NCBI GenBank assembly: GCA_022572185.1
Contig: JACZWL010000002.1
Span: forward strand, 62,001 to 126,000
DNA: 64,000 nucleotides
Source: Pseudomonadota bacterium
GTDB lineage: Bacteria > Pseudomonadota > Gammaproteobacteria > Steroidobacterales > Woeseiaceae
Direction: 5' to 3'
Shown here piece by piece: positions 18,233 to 27,626 of this stretch (position 1 is the stretch's first letter; every line of letters starts with the position of its first letter). Below the pieces are notes generated by a model. That model was not told the origin of the DNA and did not search any database. It saw only the letters and a program-made list of their open reading frames with translations. Position numbers and translations under genes: made by a program.

Positions 18233-18913
18233 TCAGGCGAATTCGTCGGTGACGATAAACGACTTCAGCTGATCGGCCAGCCCTTTGCAAGCCTTCGCCC
18301 GAGTGCGCGCAATCAACGGAATCGGAATAACAATTGCCGGGAGGTAGGATGTGCCGCTTACGTCCGTGCTGACAGTGCCGGCCGATTGCAGCGCAGTAAG
18401 ATCCCAGACAGCAGCGTCGTATTTCGAATCCTTCGTCCACCAGGCAAACCCGAAGCAGCCGCCGCCACCCGGACCTGCTGCACATGACAGGCTGCCGCCT
18501 CCTGCGACCCTCTCAGTATCGCCATCCAGCCAGATCACGTAACGCACGCCCTTTCGGGCAATCGTTTCCGCGACGCCCGGCCGCGCCATTAAATCCGGAA
18601 GCCCCTTGGTATCAGACGGTGCAGTCCGCGGCTCGAACCAGGGGAAGAGGGCATCGACAAATTCACTATTCGGCACGACTCGCAAAGCGGAAGCACCACG
18701 AGCAAGCGCCGCGCCAACACATTTGATGAACTTGTCCTCGGTTTCATTGCCGAGGTGATAGCTTCTTGCCATGATCACCACGCCTTCACCGTCAAGTATT
18801 CCTGTGGCGGTCACCCTGACGTCTTCAACTCGCGCCGTGGTACAGGCACTCACAACAATGCACGGCAGAATCACCAGCAGCAGCTTTCCGAGTCTGTCGA
18901 TTTGATCGCTCAT
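18233..18913 (-). CDS. Unrecognised lipoprotein, second gene of a pair
   Basis: About 226 residues from ATG 18913 (in-frame ATG at 18931 overlaps the previous gene). Signal peptide with lipobox IVVSAC. Gly-rich cysteine-containing segment (SLSCAAGPGGGGCFGFAW) in the middle and a basic C-terminal part. No family recognised. It lies four bases beyond the stop of another lipoprotein, so the pair is probably co-transcribed and may act together in the envelope. Confidence 0.72.
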   Translation of the reverse strand: MSDQIDRLGKLLLVILPCIVVSACTTARVEDVRVTATGILDGEGVVIMARSYHLGNETEDKFIKCVGAALARGASALRVVPNSEFVDALFPWFEPRTAPSDTKGLPDLMARPGVAETIARKGVRYVIWLDGDTERVAGGGSLSCAAGPGGGGCFGFAWWTKDSKYDAAVWDLTALQSAGTVSTDVSGTSYLPAIVIPIPLIARTRAKACKGLADQLKSFIVTDEFA

Positions 18914-18917
18914 GGGT

Positions 18918-19664
18918 TTAACCCGTTTCATCTGTCGTGTCCTCCGCAGCGGTCGTCTGCGATTCTTCCGGTGCGCCTTCCGGCAATGCCGGTTCTGGCA
19001 TTGCCGGTTCCGGGCTTGCTGCGATGCTGGACAGTGTTTCACGGTTAAGGCTGCTTATGCCAGTCGCTCTGTCCATCTGCATGATGATCAATGCCGCAGC
19101 ATCCCGCATTGCCAGCACCGCGGCGCGGCGCAGCGCGTTATCCCCGCCCATCGCTGTACTCAGGCTCTTGCCATAGGCACTGATCGGCCAGTTCGCAAAC
19201 TGGTTGCCCTCACTGTCGAAAATCTTGATGCGGTAGCGGATCCAGACCGCGAAAGAAGGCGTTTGGCTTTGACTTGGAACCGAAAACTCGAAGGCATCGA
19301 TGCTCGGCTCAATCCACGCATCTATCGGCAAGTCGCGGGGATCCACACTATCATCGACGACTGTAAACTCATCGAACATTGCTTCAAAGAGTTTGGTAAA
19401 GAGCAAAGTATTGGATCGACCGAGATCAATCGTCCACTTTTCCTTGCCGATCACGTTCTCCTGGTGAACAAAGTGCTCAAATTCATCCGGAAACTTGACG
19501 GCGACGGAGATCGGGATTTTTTCGACGAGAGGATCCGGAATCGTCGGAGCATTCACGGTAACCTGGGACGAGCAGGCGCCAAGCGCGGTCAGAAAAACCG
19601 CGGTTAAAACCGCTTTGAGCGTGTTCGAAGTCAAATTACCGCATCCCCGGGGAGACTGTTGCAC
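18918..19664 (-). CDS. Unrecognised lipoprotein, first gene of a pair
   Basis: 248 residues if the GTG at 19664 is used; a TTG about 11 codons further in (LTSNTLKAVL) is equally possible because neither has a strong ribosome site. Lipobox TALGAC. The core (about 40-200) is mixed alpha/beta, and the C-terminal 45 residues are a low-complexity Pro/Glu/Ala/Thr tail. No family recognised. It is the leading gene of the two-lipoprotein unit. Confidence 0.72.
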   Translation of the reverse strand: MQQSPRGCGNLTSNTLKAVLTAVFLTALGACSSQVTVNAPTIPDPLVEKIPISVAVKFPDEFEHFVHQENVIGKEKWTIDLGRSNTLLFTKLFEAMFDEFTVVDDSVDPRDLPIDAWIEPSIDAFEFSVPSQSQTPSFAVWIRYRIKIFDSEGNQFANWPISAYGKSLSTAMGGDNALRRAAVLAMRDAAALIIMQMDRATGISSLNRETLSSIAASPEPAMPEPALPEGAPEESQTTAAEDTTDETG

Positions 19665-19937
19665 CGGTGTTTGCTCATATATCAGAGCACTGCAGGTGGT
19701 CAGAGTTCCAAAGATTCCTAAGGTTCAGTTTGTGAGTATCACTTTAGACCCGGTTCGGAGGCAGTGCAACAAGTCTGGCTTGCGCGAAATCGGCCATGAC
19801 ATTACCGGATGCTTTCCCCGCAACAGGGGAAGGCGTTGCTGATACGCTATGTCCCTGATTCGGGATGCAGCACCGGCTTTTGCCATAATTGGACCACCAG
19901 TCTGAAACAGGCGAACGACCCTTCGAAGAAAAAGCTC

Positions 19938-20690
19938 ATGGCGCGACCGAAAATTCTCGTATTTCAACACGTGCCGCATGAACCGCTGGGCACGCTGGAT
20001 CCCTTGCTCAAGAAGGCGGGGTTTCGAATTCGTTACGTAAATTTCGCCCGCGACCCGCAGCAGGTTCCGTCCCTGGACGGATATGCGGCGCTCATTATTC
20101 TCGGTGGCCCGATGAATGTGGACCAGGTTCACGATTTTCCCAATCTGGCCACAGAAGTGTCCCTCATCCGGGACGCGCTGGACAGGGGGATATCGATCCT
20201 CGGTATATGCCTGGGTGCACAATTGCTGGCACGCGCCCTCGGTTCACCAGTGAGGCTTGATCACGCCAGGGAAATCGGCTGGTCCGACGTTGATCTGACA
20301 GCGGAGGGCATAGCGGACCCGGTATTGTCTGCCTTTGGCCCGCGACAACAGGTATTTCAGTGGCATGAGGACGCGATAGAGCTGCCGGCCGGCGCGGTGC
20401 ACCTCGCAAGCTCCGAGGCGTGCGAGGTACAGGCATTTCGGTTTGGCGAACGCGCCTACGCTTTTCAGTTTCACCTCGAAGTAGACCGCTCGTTAATCGA
20501 ACGCTGGCTTGACAGAATGGGCTACCAGCCCTTGCTGGATGAAATGTCAGGGACGATCGATCCCGAGCGAATAAGGGAGCTGTCAAAAGGCTCGATCAAG
20601 CCATTGATGGAATTGAGCAACCGAACGTTTTCCCGCTGGATTGACAGATTCGAGATCGGTTTGAGGCGCCGCACCCTGCCTTCTCGTTAG
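19938..20690 (+). CDS. Class I glutamine amidotransferase-like protein
   Basis: 250 residues from ATG 19938 (GAAGAAAAAG site just upstream; longer in-frame start lacks support). Triad residues visible: nucleophile C91 in GICLGAQLLA, H179 and E181 in FQFHLEVD. This matches the stand-alone GMP-synthase-like amidotransferase group. The acceptor substrate is unknown and no synthetase partner is adjacent. It is convergent with srkA. Confidence 0.9.
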   Translation: MARPKILVFQHVPHEPLGTLDPLLKKAGFRIRYVNFARDPQQVPSLDGYAALIILGGPMNVDQVHDFPNLATEVSLIRDALDRGISILGICLGAQLLARALGSPVRLDHAREIGWSDVDLTAEGIADPVLSAFGPRQQVFQWHEDAIELPAGAVHLASSEACEVQAFRFGERAYAFQFHLEVDRSLIERWLDRMGYQPLLDEMSGTIDPERIRELSKGSIKPLMELSNRTFSRWIDRFEIGLRRRTLPSR

Positions 20691-20704
20691 CGCACCGTGC
20701 GGGC

Positions 20705-21706
20705 TCAGCCCGACCACTCCAAAGGCATTTCTTCCATCAGTGCCGCCTGTTCACGAAGCGCCAATATGTGCTCGTCCCAATAGCGGTGTGAGTTGAACCA
20801 GGGAAATGCGATCTTGAATGCAGGATCCTGCCAACGCCGGGCAAGCCAGGCCGCGTAATGCATGATTCGCAGTGTTCGGAGCGCCTCGATCAGGTGCAAC
20901 TCGCGTGCATCGAACTTGCGGAACTCCTCGTATCCTTCCAACAGCGTAGCCAGCTGTGGGGTTTGCTCGTTGCGGTCGCCCGACAGGAACATCCACAGGT
21001 CCTGAACAGCAGGTCCCGTTCGGGCATCGTCCAGATCAACGATGTGCAGCTGCTCGCCTGCCACCAACACGTTGCCCGGATGAAAATCCGCATGCAAACG
21101 GATCGATCGTGATCCGCTGGCCCTGTCAAAACACGCGTTGATATCTTCGAAAAGGTGCTCGGCGATGCTTTCATACGCCGCTTGAAGTTCGTCGGGAATG
21201 AATCCCTGTTCAAGCAGGTAGTCGTGCGAGGCGTTGCCATAAGTTTCAATATCGATCGCAGGCCGGTGCTCGAACCTGCCGGTCTCGCCTTGTAAATGCA
21301 TTCGGGCGACCAGCCTGCCTAATTGGCGCATCAGATCGCGATCATCCAGTTCCGGCGCACGGCCACCGCGGCACGGTGATACGGATACACGAAACGGCCC
21401 GCATTGATGCAGCGTGGCCCCTGCAATCGTCAGGGGCGCGACCACCGGAATCTCCTTGTCCGCAAGTTCCGCCGTGAAGCGGTGTTCCTCGAGAATGGCA
21501 TCGTCACTCCAGCGGCCGGGCCGATAAAATTTCGCGATGACCGGTTCGCTGTCTTCGACACCGACCTGATAGACCCGGTTTTCGTAGCTGTTTAGGGCGA
21601 GAAATCGCCCGTCGCATTGAAAGCCGAGGCCGTCAATTGCCGTCAGAATGTCATCTGGCCGAAGCTGGGCGTAAGCCAGCTCTGATTCTCGTGAGGACGC
21701 TGTCAT
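20705..21706 (-). CDS. srkA: Stress response kinase A (YihE/RdoA family)
   Basis: 333 residues, family length about 328. An aminoglycoside-phosphotransferase-like fold; E. coli SrkA is a Ser/Thr kinase that counteracts MazF-linked death under envelope stress. Catalytic loop RLHADFHPGNVL with its Asp near 214 and metal-binding IVDLDDA near 233. The N-terminal nucleotide lobe contains the lysine in VIAKFYRPGRW. A perfect TATAAT lies 12 bases before the ATG, so the transcript may be almost leaderless. Confidence 0.9.
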   Translation of the reverse strand: MTASSRESELAYAQLRPDDILTAIDGLGFQCDGRFLALNSYENRVYQVGVEDSEPVIAKFYRPGRWSDDAILEEHRFTAELADKEIPVVAPLTIAGATLHQCGPFRVSVSPCRGGRAPELDDRDLMRQLGRLVARMHLQGETGRFEHRPAIDIETYGNASHDYLLEQGFIPDELQAAYESIAEHLFEDINACFDRASGSRSIRLHADFHPGNVLVAGEQLHIVDLDDARTGPAVQDLWMFLSGDRNEQTPQLATLLEGYEEFRKFDARELHLIEALRTLRIMHYAAWLARRWQDPAFKIAFPWFNSHRYWDEHILALREQAALMEEMPLEWSG

Positions 21707-21718
21707 TGGAGGCCGCGG

Positions 21719-21724
21719 ATTATA
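21719..21724 (-). promoter_or_regulatory. Candidate -10 box of srkA
   Basis: Perfect TATAAT on the minus strand, only 12 bases from the srkA ATG. No good -35 hexamer is seen at 16-18 bp. The implied leader is about six bases, with CCTCC rather than a Shine-Dalgarno site before the start. Confidence 0.4.
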
Positions 21725-21877
21725 GAGAGCAACCGATGAAAATGGTATGCAGTTGATGGTTGGCTGTTAGAGAAACCGGCAAAAAAATAACTGCAGCTAC
21801 GCAATACAAGGTACAAATGTCATAGACTTCGCGGCCTGAAGATATCTTTCCGGTGCGGTGTCTGGCAACAAGCGTTT

Positions 21878-22828
21878 ATGACGAGACGACTATTGGGATA
21901 TGTCCGCCTGTGTGCATTCGCTGTGCTGGCCGCTTCATTGCTCGGGTGCAGCGGTGACCCGACCGGTTCTGCCGTGGTTCAGGACCAAAACGCGTATCTC
22001 GCGGAGCTTGCGGCATGGAAGGCTGAGCGTGTGGCAAGCCTCAAAGGGCCCACCGGCTTTCTGAATCTTGTCGGACTGTTCTGGTTGCGGCAGGACGTCA
22101 GCACTTTCGGCTCGTCCCCCGACAGCGATTTTGTTCTTCCACGCCAGGCTGCGCCGACAGTTGGTTCCTTCCACCGGGAGAATGGGCAGCTTGTAATGAC
22201 GGTTGAGAAAGGTATCGAGGTGTTTCACGATGAAACACTGATCAGAGCAATAGTGATGGACGACGACCAATCGGACCAGCCGGTCGTTCTGACGCATGGC
22301 AGCCTGGCCTGGACAGTCATTCGACGGGACGAGAAATTGGCGGTGCGGGTCAGGGACTTCGATAATCCCGCCATTGAGGCGTTCAAGCCAATCAAGTACT
22401 TTCCCGTGGACAGGTCATTTCGTGTGCCCGCCATCTTGCAATGGTTCGACGAGCCAAGGCAGCTGAGAGTCGACACGGTGATTACAGGTCTTGACTGGAG
22501 ACCGCAATCGCCCGGAAAGCTGAAGTTCGAAATTGCCGGTGAGTCATACGAGTTGGAGGCCTACGACTCGGGCGACGAGCTGTTTATGGTTTTCGGCGAC
22601 CTTACCAACAGTCGCGGGACCTATCCGGCCGGTCGATTCCTCTATGCGTCAATGCCGGATGAATCCGGACTGACCATGCTCGATTTCAACAAGGCCTACA
22701 ATCCGCCCTGTGCATACAATGAATTTGCAACTTGCCCGGTTGCCTCGCCGCAAAACCGCTTGAAAACGAAAATACTGGCTGGCGAGCAGTTTGATTCCCC
22801 GATACAGGCGCCAGGAAGCGCACACTGA
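21878..22828 (+). CDS. DUF1684 lipoprotein
   Basis: 316 residues. Lipobox LLGC follows a basic N terminus. DUF1684 features are clear: GPTGFLNLVGLFWL (about 58-71), and near the C terminus FNKAYNPPCAYNEFATCP with three cysteines, then PQNRLKTKILAGE. The family is common in marine and soil bacteria and has no established reaction. Envelope location is inferred from the lipobox. Confidence 0.88.
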   Translation: MTRRLLGYVRLCAFAVLAASLLGCSGDPTGSAVVQDQNAYLAELAAWKAERVASLKGPTGFLNLVGLFWLRQDVSTFGSSPDSDFVLPRQAAPTVGSFHRENGQLVMTVEKGIEVFHDETLIRAIVMDDDQSDQPVVLTHGSLAWTVIRRDEKLAVRVRDFDNPAIEAFKPIKYFPVDRSFRVPAILQWFDEPRQLRVDTVITGLDWRPQSPGKLKFEIAGESYELEAYDSGDELFMVFGDLTNSRGTYPAGRFLYASMPDESGLTMLDFNKAYNPPCAYNEFATCPVASPQNRLKTKILAGEQFDSPIQAPGSAH

Positions 22829-22855
22829 GCCTGTCAGTAAGGCTTGCAACACAAT

Positions 22856-24097
22856 TCACATCAGCTCGAAAGCAAGGCCGGCGTTATCCACGAGCCGCCT
22901 TAGCAACGCGTCGCCCATGGCCGAGGCCGGCGTCAGGAAGCCGCCACTCGACGGCAGGTCGTCGGTGGCGAGGCAGACGGCACTCTCGCTGAGCATTTTG
23001 CTGGTCGAACCATAGCCAGGGTCGCGATCCCCTGTGACGCGTGCTCGCATTATCGAGCCATCCGCAAGTTTGCCGACAAGCAACAGCTTGAAGAAGCCCG
23101 CTTGTCGTTGCTCCTTGCTGGGTCCTTCGCCGGGCTTGGGCAATACCCGCTTGACCAGAAAAGAACGGCTCGGACCAAAGGAACTTGCCAGCATGAATCC
23201 ACCCAGCCCGGCGCTAATGCCTGCGGATTTCATCCACCCGGACGGGCCTGTGCCAACCAGCGTTGCTTCACTGTATTTGAAGTCGTGGCCGTACGGATAA
23301 TTGAGGAGAGCATTTGTCCGGCGCACGACCCTGGTGTTCACAGAGGCCATGACGAACGGTGCCGTCCAGGCGCCGCTTTGCTCATTGAACTCGATGCCCA
23401 TCTGGTCCCTGCCATCGGGCCCGCTGCGTTCGCCCACCGGGTTCAGGGCGTATGGATCCACGAGAATCTCCGCAATACTGCGATCACGCCGGCTTTCTTG
23501 TATCGCGTTCATCATACTGGCGAAGGTCCCGCCGCTGGCGCCACCTTTCAGTGCCTTGACCAGCAGCTTGATCTCCACACAGGTCTCGCCATGACGTTGT
23601 CTTGCCTCCCGCTGCAAGAACCAGACGCCGATATCCGAAGGAATCGAGTCAAATCCACAGCTATGCACCATTCGGGCGCCGCTCTTCTCGGCATCCGGCT
23701 GGAACCGGTCGATCATTGCCCGCATCCACTGGACTTCACCGGCAAGGTCACAATAGTGCGTGCCGTTTGCGACGCAGGCCGCCACAAGATCCGAGCCATA
23801 TTTCGCATAGGGGCCCACCGTGGTGAGGACAACCCTGGTGTCGGCCGCGAGCTGCTGCATGGATTTGCTGTCGTAGCAGTCGGCAATAATAATGGGCAGG
23901 CTGCCGGACCGGACCCCCAGTTCGGCACAGATCTTTTCCAGTTTCTGCTGGTCTCGCCCGGCGATCGCCCAGCGCAGCTTGCCGCCGGTGCCGTATTTGC
24001 CAAGCAGGTATTCCGTGACGAGCCTGCCGGTGAAACCCGATGCGCCCCATACAGTCACGTCGTACTGGCGGTGATTCTGCTTGTTATGCGCGTCCAT
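22856..24097 (-). CDS. Saccharopine dehydrogenase-like / enoyl reductase-type oxidoreductase
   Basis: 413 residues. N-terminal Rossmann motif VTVWGASGFTGRLV (14-27) with IAGRDQQKLEKI following, then MVHSCGFDSIPSDIGVW in the middle. This layout belongs to the saccharopine dehydrogenase-like group that includes mycobacterial trans-acting enoyl reductases; true saccharopine dehydrogenase activity is unlikely. A lipid-related role is inference. It is divergent from a flavin monooxygenase gene, 142 bp away. Confidence 0.85.
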   Translation of the reverse strand: MDAHNKQNHRQYDVTVWGASGFTGRLVTEYLLGKYGTGGKLRWAIAGRDQQKLEKICAELGVRSGSLPIIIADCYDSKSMQQLAADTRVVLTTVGPYAKYGSDLVAACVANGTHYCDLAGEVQWMRAMIDRFQPDAEKSGARMVHSCGFDSIPSDIGVWFLQREARQRHGETCVEIKLLVKALKGGASGGTFASMMNAIQESRRDRSIAEILVDPYALNPVGERSGPDGRDQMGIEFNEQSGAWTAPFVMASVNTRVVRRTNALLNYPYGHDFKYSEATLVGTGPSGWMKSAGISAGLGGFMLASSFGPSRSFLVKRVLPKPGEGPSKEQRQAGFFKLLLVGKLADGSIMRARVTGDRDPGYGSTSKMLSESAVCLATDDLPSSGGFLTPASAMGDALLRRLVDNAGLAFELM

Positions 24098-24239
24098 CCG
24101 ACCCTTCTTGCTTTGTGCCTGTCTCGCGCATGTTATTCGGGACTACGCCAATGCGCCAATGCGGTTCGCTGGCACGATCCATGGCCTCAGGTGTTATCGT
24201 GCTCTCTATCAAGCCCTGTCAGGACGCTGTTGCAGCGAG

Positions 24240-25724
24240 ATGACTTACCAGAACCACCCTGAAAAACACGATGTGATCATTATCGGCGCCGGCTTCTCCG
24301 GCATCGGCATGGGCATCAAACTGAAAGAAGCGGGCATAGACAATTTTTTGATTCTCGAGAGCGCCGACTCGATTGGCGGTACCTGGCGCGACAACGATTA
24401 CCCGGGCTGTGCGTGTGATATCCCATCGCACCTCTACTCTTTCTCATTCGAACCATCCCCGGACTGGAGCCGCATGTTTCCCGCGCAGGATGAGATATGG
24501 GCTTACCTGCAACACTGTGTCGACAAATACGGATTGAGCTCGCACCTGAGTTTGAACAGCAACGTCGACCAAGCCGTGTTTGACGAAGACGCGCTTGACT
24601 GGAAGCTCACGACGGACGACGGCCGCTCTTTTACGGGCAGGACGCTTGTATCTGGCATGGGAGGGCTGAGTCGCCCTGCGTACCCGGACATTCCGGGACT
24701 ATCACGGTTTGAGGGAAGCTGTTTTCACTCGGCGCGCTGGGACCATGGTTTCGAATTCCACGGCAAAACGGTCGCAGTTATCGGCACCGGTGCAAGTGCC
24801 ATACAGTTCGTACCGCAGATCGTAGACGAGGTCAAAAGCCTGCTGCTGTTTCAGCGCACGCCCCCGTGGATCGTGCCGAAGCTCGATCGCCCGATTCGTC
24901 GCTGGGAGAGATGGTTATATCGTCATGTGCCGTTCGCCCGGTTTCTGTTTCGGAATTTCATTTACTGGAGACAAGAGGTCAGGGGCATTGGCTTTACGAT
25001 CGATCCGAGGCTGATGGGCCATGCGAATAAAATTGCCCTCGAGCACCTGGAAAAACATGTCGCCGACGAGCAACTGCGCAACAAACTGACCCCTGATTAC
25101 ACGATAGGGTGCAAACGAATCCTGATTTCCTGTGATTACTACCCGGCGCTGCAAAAAGACAATCTCAGCCTGATAACGACCGGTATCCGGGAGATTACTG
25201 CAGATAGCATCGTCGATGACAATGGTCAGGAGCATAAGATCGACGCCATAATTCTCGGCACGGGATTTCGCGCGACCGATCCGATATCTCCGGCACGAAT
25301 CTTCGGTATCGGTGGACGGGAGCTGTCCCATGACTGGCGGAACGGGCCGGAGGCGTTTCTGGGGATCAATGTGGCCGGGTACCCGAACTTATTCCTGTTG
25401 GTGGGTCCGAACACCGGTCTCGGACACAATTCAATGATATTCATGATCGAGTCCCAGGTACGCTACACGATCAAGATGCTCAGGAAGATGTCCGAGCAAG
25501 GCCACCAGGCTGTTGATGTGAAGGCCAATAGTCAGGAGCGATTCAATCGCAATCTGCAGCGGATTCTTGCGAAGTCTGTATGGCAATCGGGTTGTAAGAG
25601 CTGGTACCAGACCGAGGACGGCAAGAACTCTTCGATCTGGCCGGGGCCTTCCTTCAGCTATTGGGCGCGAACCTTGAGACCGGATATGCGCCATTACAAT
25701 GTTACTGGCCGGCGCACCCGATGA
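24240..25724 (+). CDS. Flavin-dependent monooxygenase, Baeyer-Villiger type
   Basis: 495 residues from MTYQNHPEKHDV; a much longer in-frame start at 24081 would add a non-homologous leader. FAD Rossmann motif GAGFSG (16-21), the Baeyer-Villiger fingerprint FEGSCFHSARWD (157-168), and the NADPH Rossmann motif GTGASAIQ (182-189). Such enzymes insert oxygen next to a ketone using NADPH and O2. The substrate is unknown; steroid- or alkanone-like ketones are typical for the family. Confidence 0.92.
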   Translation: MTYQNHPEKHDVIIIGAGFSGIGMGIKLKEAGIDNFLILESADSIGGTWRDNDYPGCACDIPSHLYSFSFEPSPDWSRMFPAQDEIWAYLQHCVDKYGLSSHLSLNSNVDQAVFDEDALDWKLTTDDGRSFTGRTLVSGMGGLSRPAYPDIPGLSRFEGSCFHSARWDHGFEFHGKTVAVIGTGASAIQFVPQIVDEVKSLLLFQRTPPWIVPKLDRPIRRWERWLYRHVPFARFLFRNFIYWRQEVRGIGFTIDPRLMGHANKIALEHLEKHVADEQLRNKLTPDYTIGCKRILISCDYYPALQKDNLSLITTGIREITADSIVDDNGQEHKIDAIILGTGFRATDPISPARIFGIGGRELSHDWRNGPEAFLGINVAGYPNLFLLVGPNTGLGHNSMIFMIESQVRYTIKMLRKMSEQGHQAVDVKANSQERFNRNLQRILAKSVWQSGCKSWYQTEDGKNSSIWPGPSFSYWARTLRPDMRHYNVTGRRTR

Positions 25725-25848
25725 CCGGGACGCGGCCAGGTGAAAACACTCGCTGTTCCTGTCGATTATCCCTTGTGTGACTTTTAGCAGCGACTAACGG
25801 AAAATGCCCGATTACCGTTCACACCGTTTTCACCACGGATTTTTCTTC

Positions 25849-27597
25849 ATGTTCAAAGCAAATACCTTCAAGCTGATTCTTGTCCTGTGCATCGTTTCGA
25901 TCACCGCAGCAGGATGCAACGGCGCCCCCGACGACAGCACGACTGCCTCCCCAATGACATCGGAGCAGGGCCTGCTCAGGTATGTTCCGGCGGATACGCC
26001 GTATGTCTTCGCGATGATAGATCCGCTCCCCGACGAGGTGGCTGACAAGTTTGAGCCGAAGCTCGATGCAATGCTGAAGACCTATCAGGAAGTGCTGCGG
26101 GCAATTGTACGAACCGAAGCGACAGATAAATCCGATGCTGAAGAGGGTCATGGGTTTCCCGATGAAGCTGCCGCACTGCTGGAAGAGTTGGCCGGGCTTT
26201 TGAGCATAGAGGGATTTCGCAGTGCCGGCATCGACCGTGACTCGACGATGGTGCTGTATGGGGTCGGCCTGCTCCCGGTGATGCGCATGACACTTTCCGA
26301 TGGCGATCTGCTCGAGGCAAGCATTGCTCGCATGGAGAAAAAAGCGAATCAAAGCATGTCGACAGCGACAATCGATGGCCAGGCATATCGCTACGCAGGC
26401 GACGAGGAGGTGCGACTTGTCGTCGCGGTCATCGACGATGAATTCGTGATGAGTATGGTGCCGGCGAATCTGCCGGAAGATTTGCTCAAATCCGTTTTGG
26501 GTCTGACTCTTCCTTCGTCAAGCATCGCCGACACCGGTGAACTGCAGAAAATCGTCGACGACAACGGATATCAATCACATTCGCTTGGCTTGATCGATGT
26601 CGAGCGCATCGTCGCCACATTCCTTGACGACCAGTCTGGCGTCAATGCAGAGCTCCTGACGCTCATGGAATATGACGGCTCGGTTTTGAGCGATGTCTGC
26701 AAGTCGGAAATTCGGTCCATGGCGTCCATCGCACCGCGGATCGTCACGGGATACACAGAGATGAGCGTGGACAAGTTCACGTCCAACACGATCATCGAAC
26801 TGCGCAGCGACATAGCCGCAAGGCTTAGCACACTGTCGGCGCCGGTTCCCGGCCTGGGAAGCGAGCAAGGCGCTTTGTTTTCGTTCGGCATGAGCCTCGA
26901 TCTGCTTGCGGCGCGCGAGTTCTATTCATCGCGGCTCGATGCACTGGAGGCTGAGCCGTACCAGTGTGATTTGTTTGCCGGATTGCAGGAAGGGGTTGTA
27001 AAGGGAAGGGAGATGCTGAACCAGCCCATCCCCCCGATCGTTTACGGCTTCAAGGGATTCCTTGCGGTGATCGAGGACATCAAGGGGATGGATCTCGCGA
27101 AAAAACGGCCCCCGACTTCAGCCGACTTTCGTTTGCTGATATCAACCGACAATGCCGAGGGGCTGCTTGCAATGGGTGCGATGTTCAGCCCCGAGATCGC
27201 TGCACTCGACCTTCAGCCTGACGGCGTGCCAGTTCGGTTCGAATCGCCACAGTTCGCCGGCATGATCGATGTAGCATGGGTGGCGATGACGGAAGATGCG
27301 CTGGCACTCTCGATAGGGGCAGGCACCGAAGCGCGGCTGGGCGACATGTTAACGGCCGCCATCAGCGAGCCGACTCCGTTCATGAGCATGGAGATGGATG
27401 CAGCCCGTTATTACGATTTCATCGCTCAGGCCGTGGCACTCGAAGATGACGAGGAAGACCCGACACCGCCGGAACTCAAGGCGGCGATCAGCGAGATGAT
27501 TGGTGTGGTTGGCAACATGTTTTCCCGTATGACGATCGAGGTCAAGTTCACTGAGCGCGGTGTAGAATTTCCTTCTACCGTAGTGATGTCTGACTGA
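25849..27597 (+). CDS. Large unrecognised lipoprotein
   Basis: 582 residues from MFKANTFKLILVLCIV; an ATG at 25804 is also in frame, with no better ribosome site. Lipobox ITAAGC. The mature protein begins with a short Asp/Thr/Ser linker and then LLRYVPADTPYVFAMIDPLP. It shows alternating hydrophobic strands and amphipathic helices and is acidic overall. A pattern starting from a YVPADTPYVFA-like segment may relate to DUF3352-type proteins, but I am not sure. Same strand as, and 29 bp before, the CX4R phosphatase-like gene. Confidence 0.75.
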   Translation: MFKANTFKLILVLCIVSITAAGCNGAPDDSTTASPMTSEQGLLRYVPADTPYVFAMIDPLPDEVADKFEPKLDAMLKTYQEVLRAIVRTEATDKSDAEEGHGFPDEAAALLEELAGLLSIEGFRSAGIDRDSTMVLYGVGLLPVMRMTLSDGDLLEASIARMEKKANQSMSTATIDGQAYRYAGDEEVRLVVAVIDDEFVMSMVPANLPEDLLKSVLGLTLPSSSIADTGELQKIVDDNGYQSHSLGLIDVERIVATFLDDQSGVNAELLTLMEYDGSVLSDVCKSEIRSMASIAPRIVTGYTEMSVDKFTSNTIIELRSDIAARLSTLSAPVPGLGSEQGALFSFGMSLDLLAAREFYSSRLDALEAEPYQCDLFAGLQEGVVKGREMLNQPIPPIVYGFKGFLAVIEDIKGMDLAKKRPPTSADFRLLISTDNAEGLLAMGAMFSPEIAALDLQPDGVPVRFESPQFAGMIDVAWVAMTEDALALSIGAGTEARLGDMLTAAISEPTPFMSMEMDAARYYDFIAQAVALEDDEEDPTPPELKAAISEMIGVVGNMFSRMTIEVKFTERGVEFPSTVVMSD

Positions 27598-27626
27598 ACT
27601 TAAAGAGCCAAACAGAGGTGCAGCAC

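Noticed and set aside
23102-24262. 386-codon plus-strand frame opposite the saccharopine-dehydrogenase-like gene
   Set aside because: Antisense shadow; the minus-strand gene has a clear Rossmann motif and family pattern.
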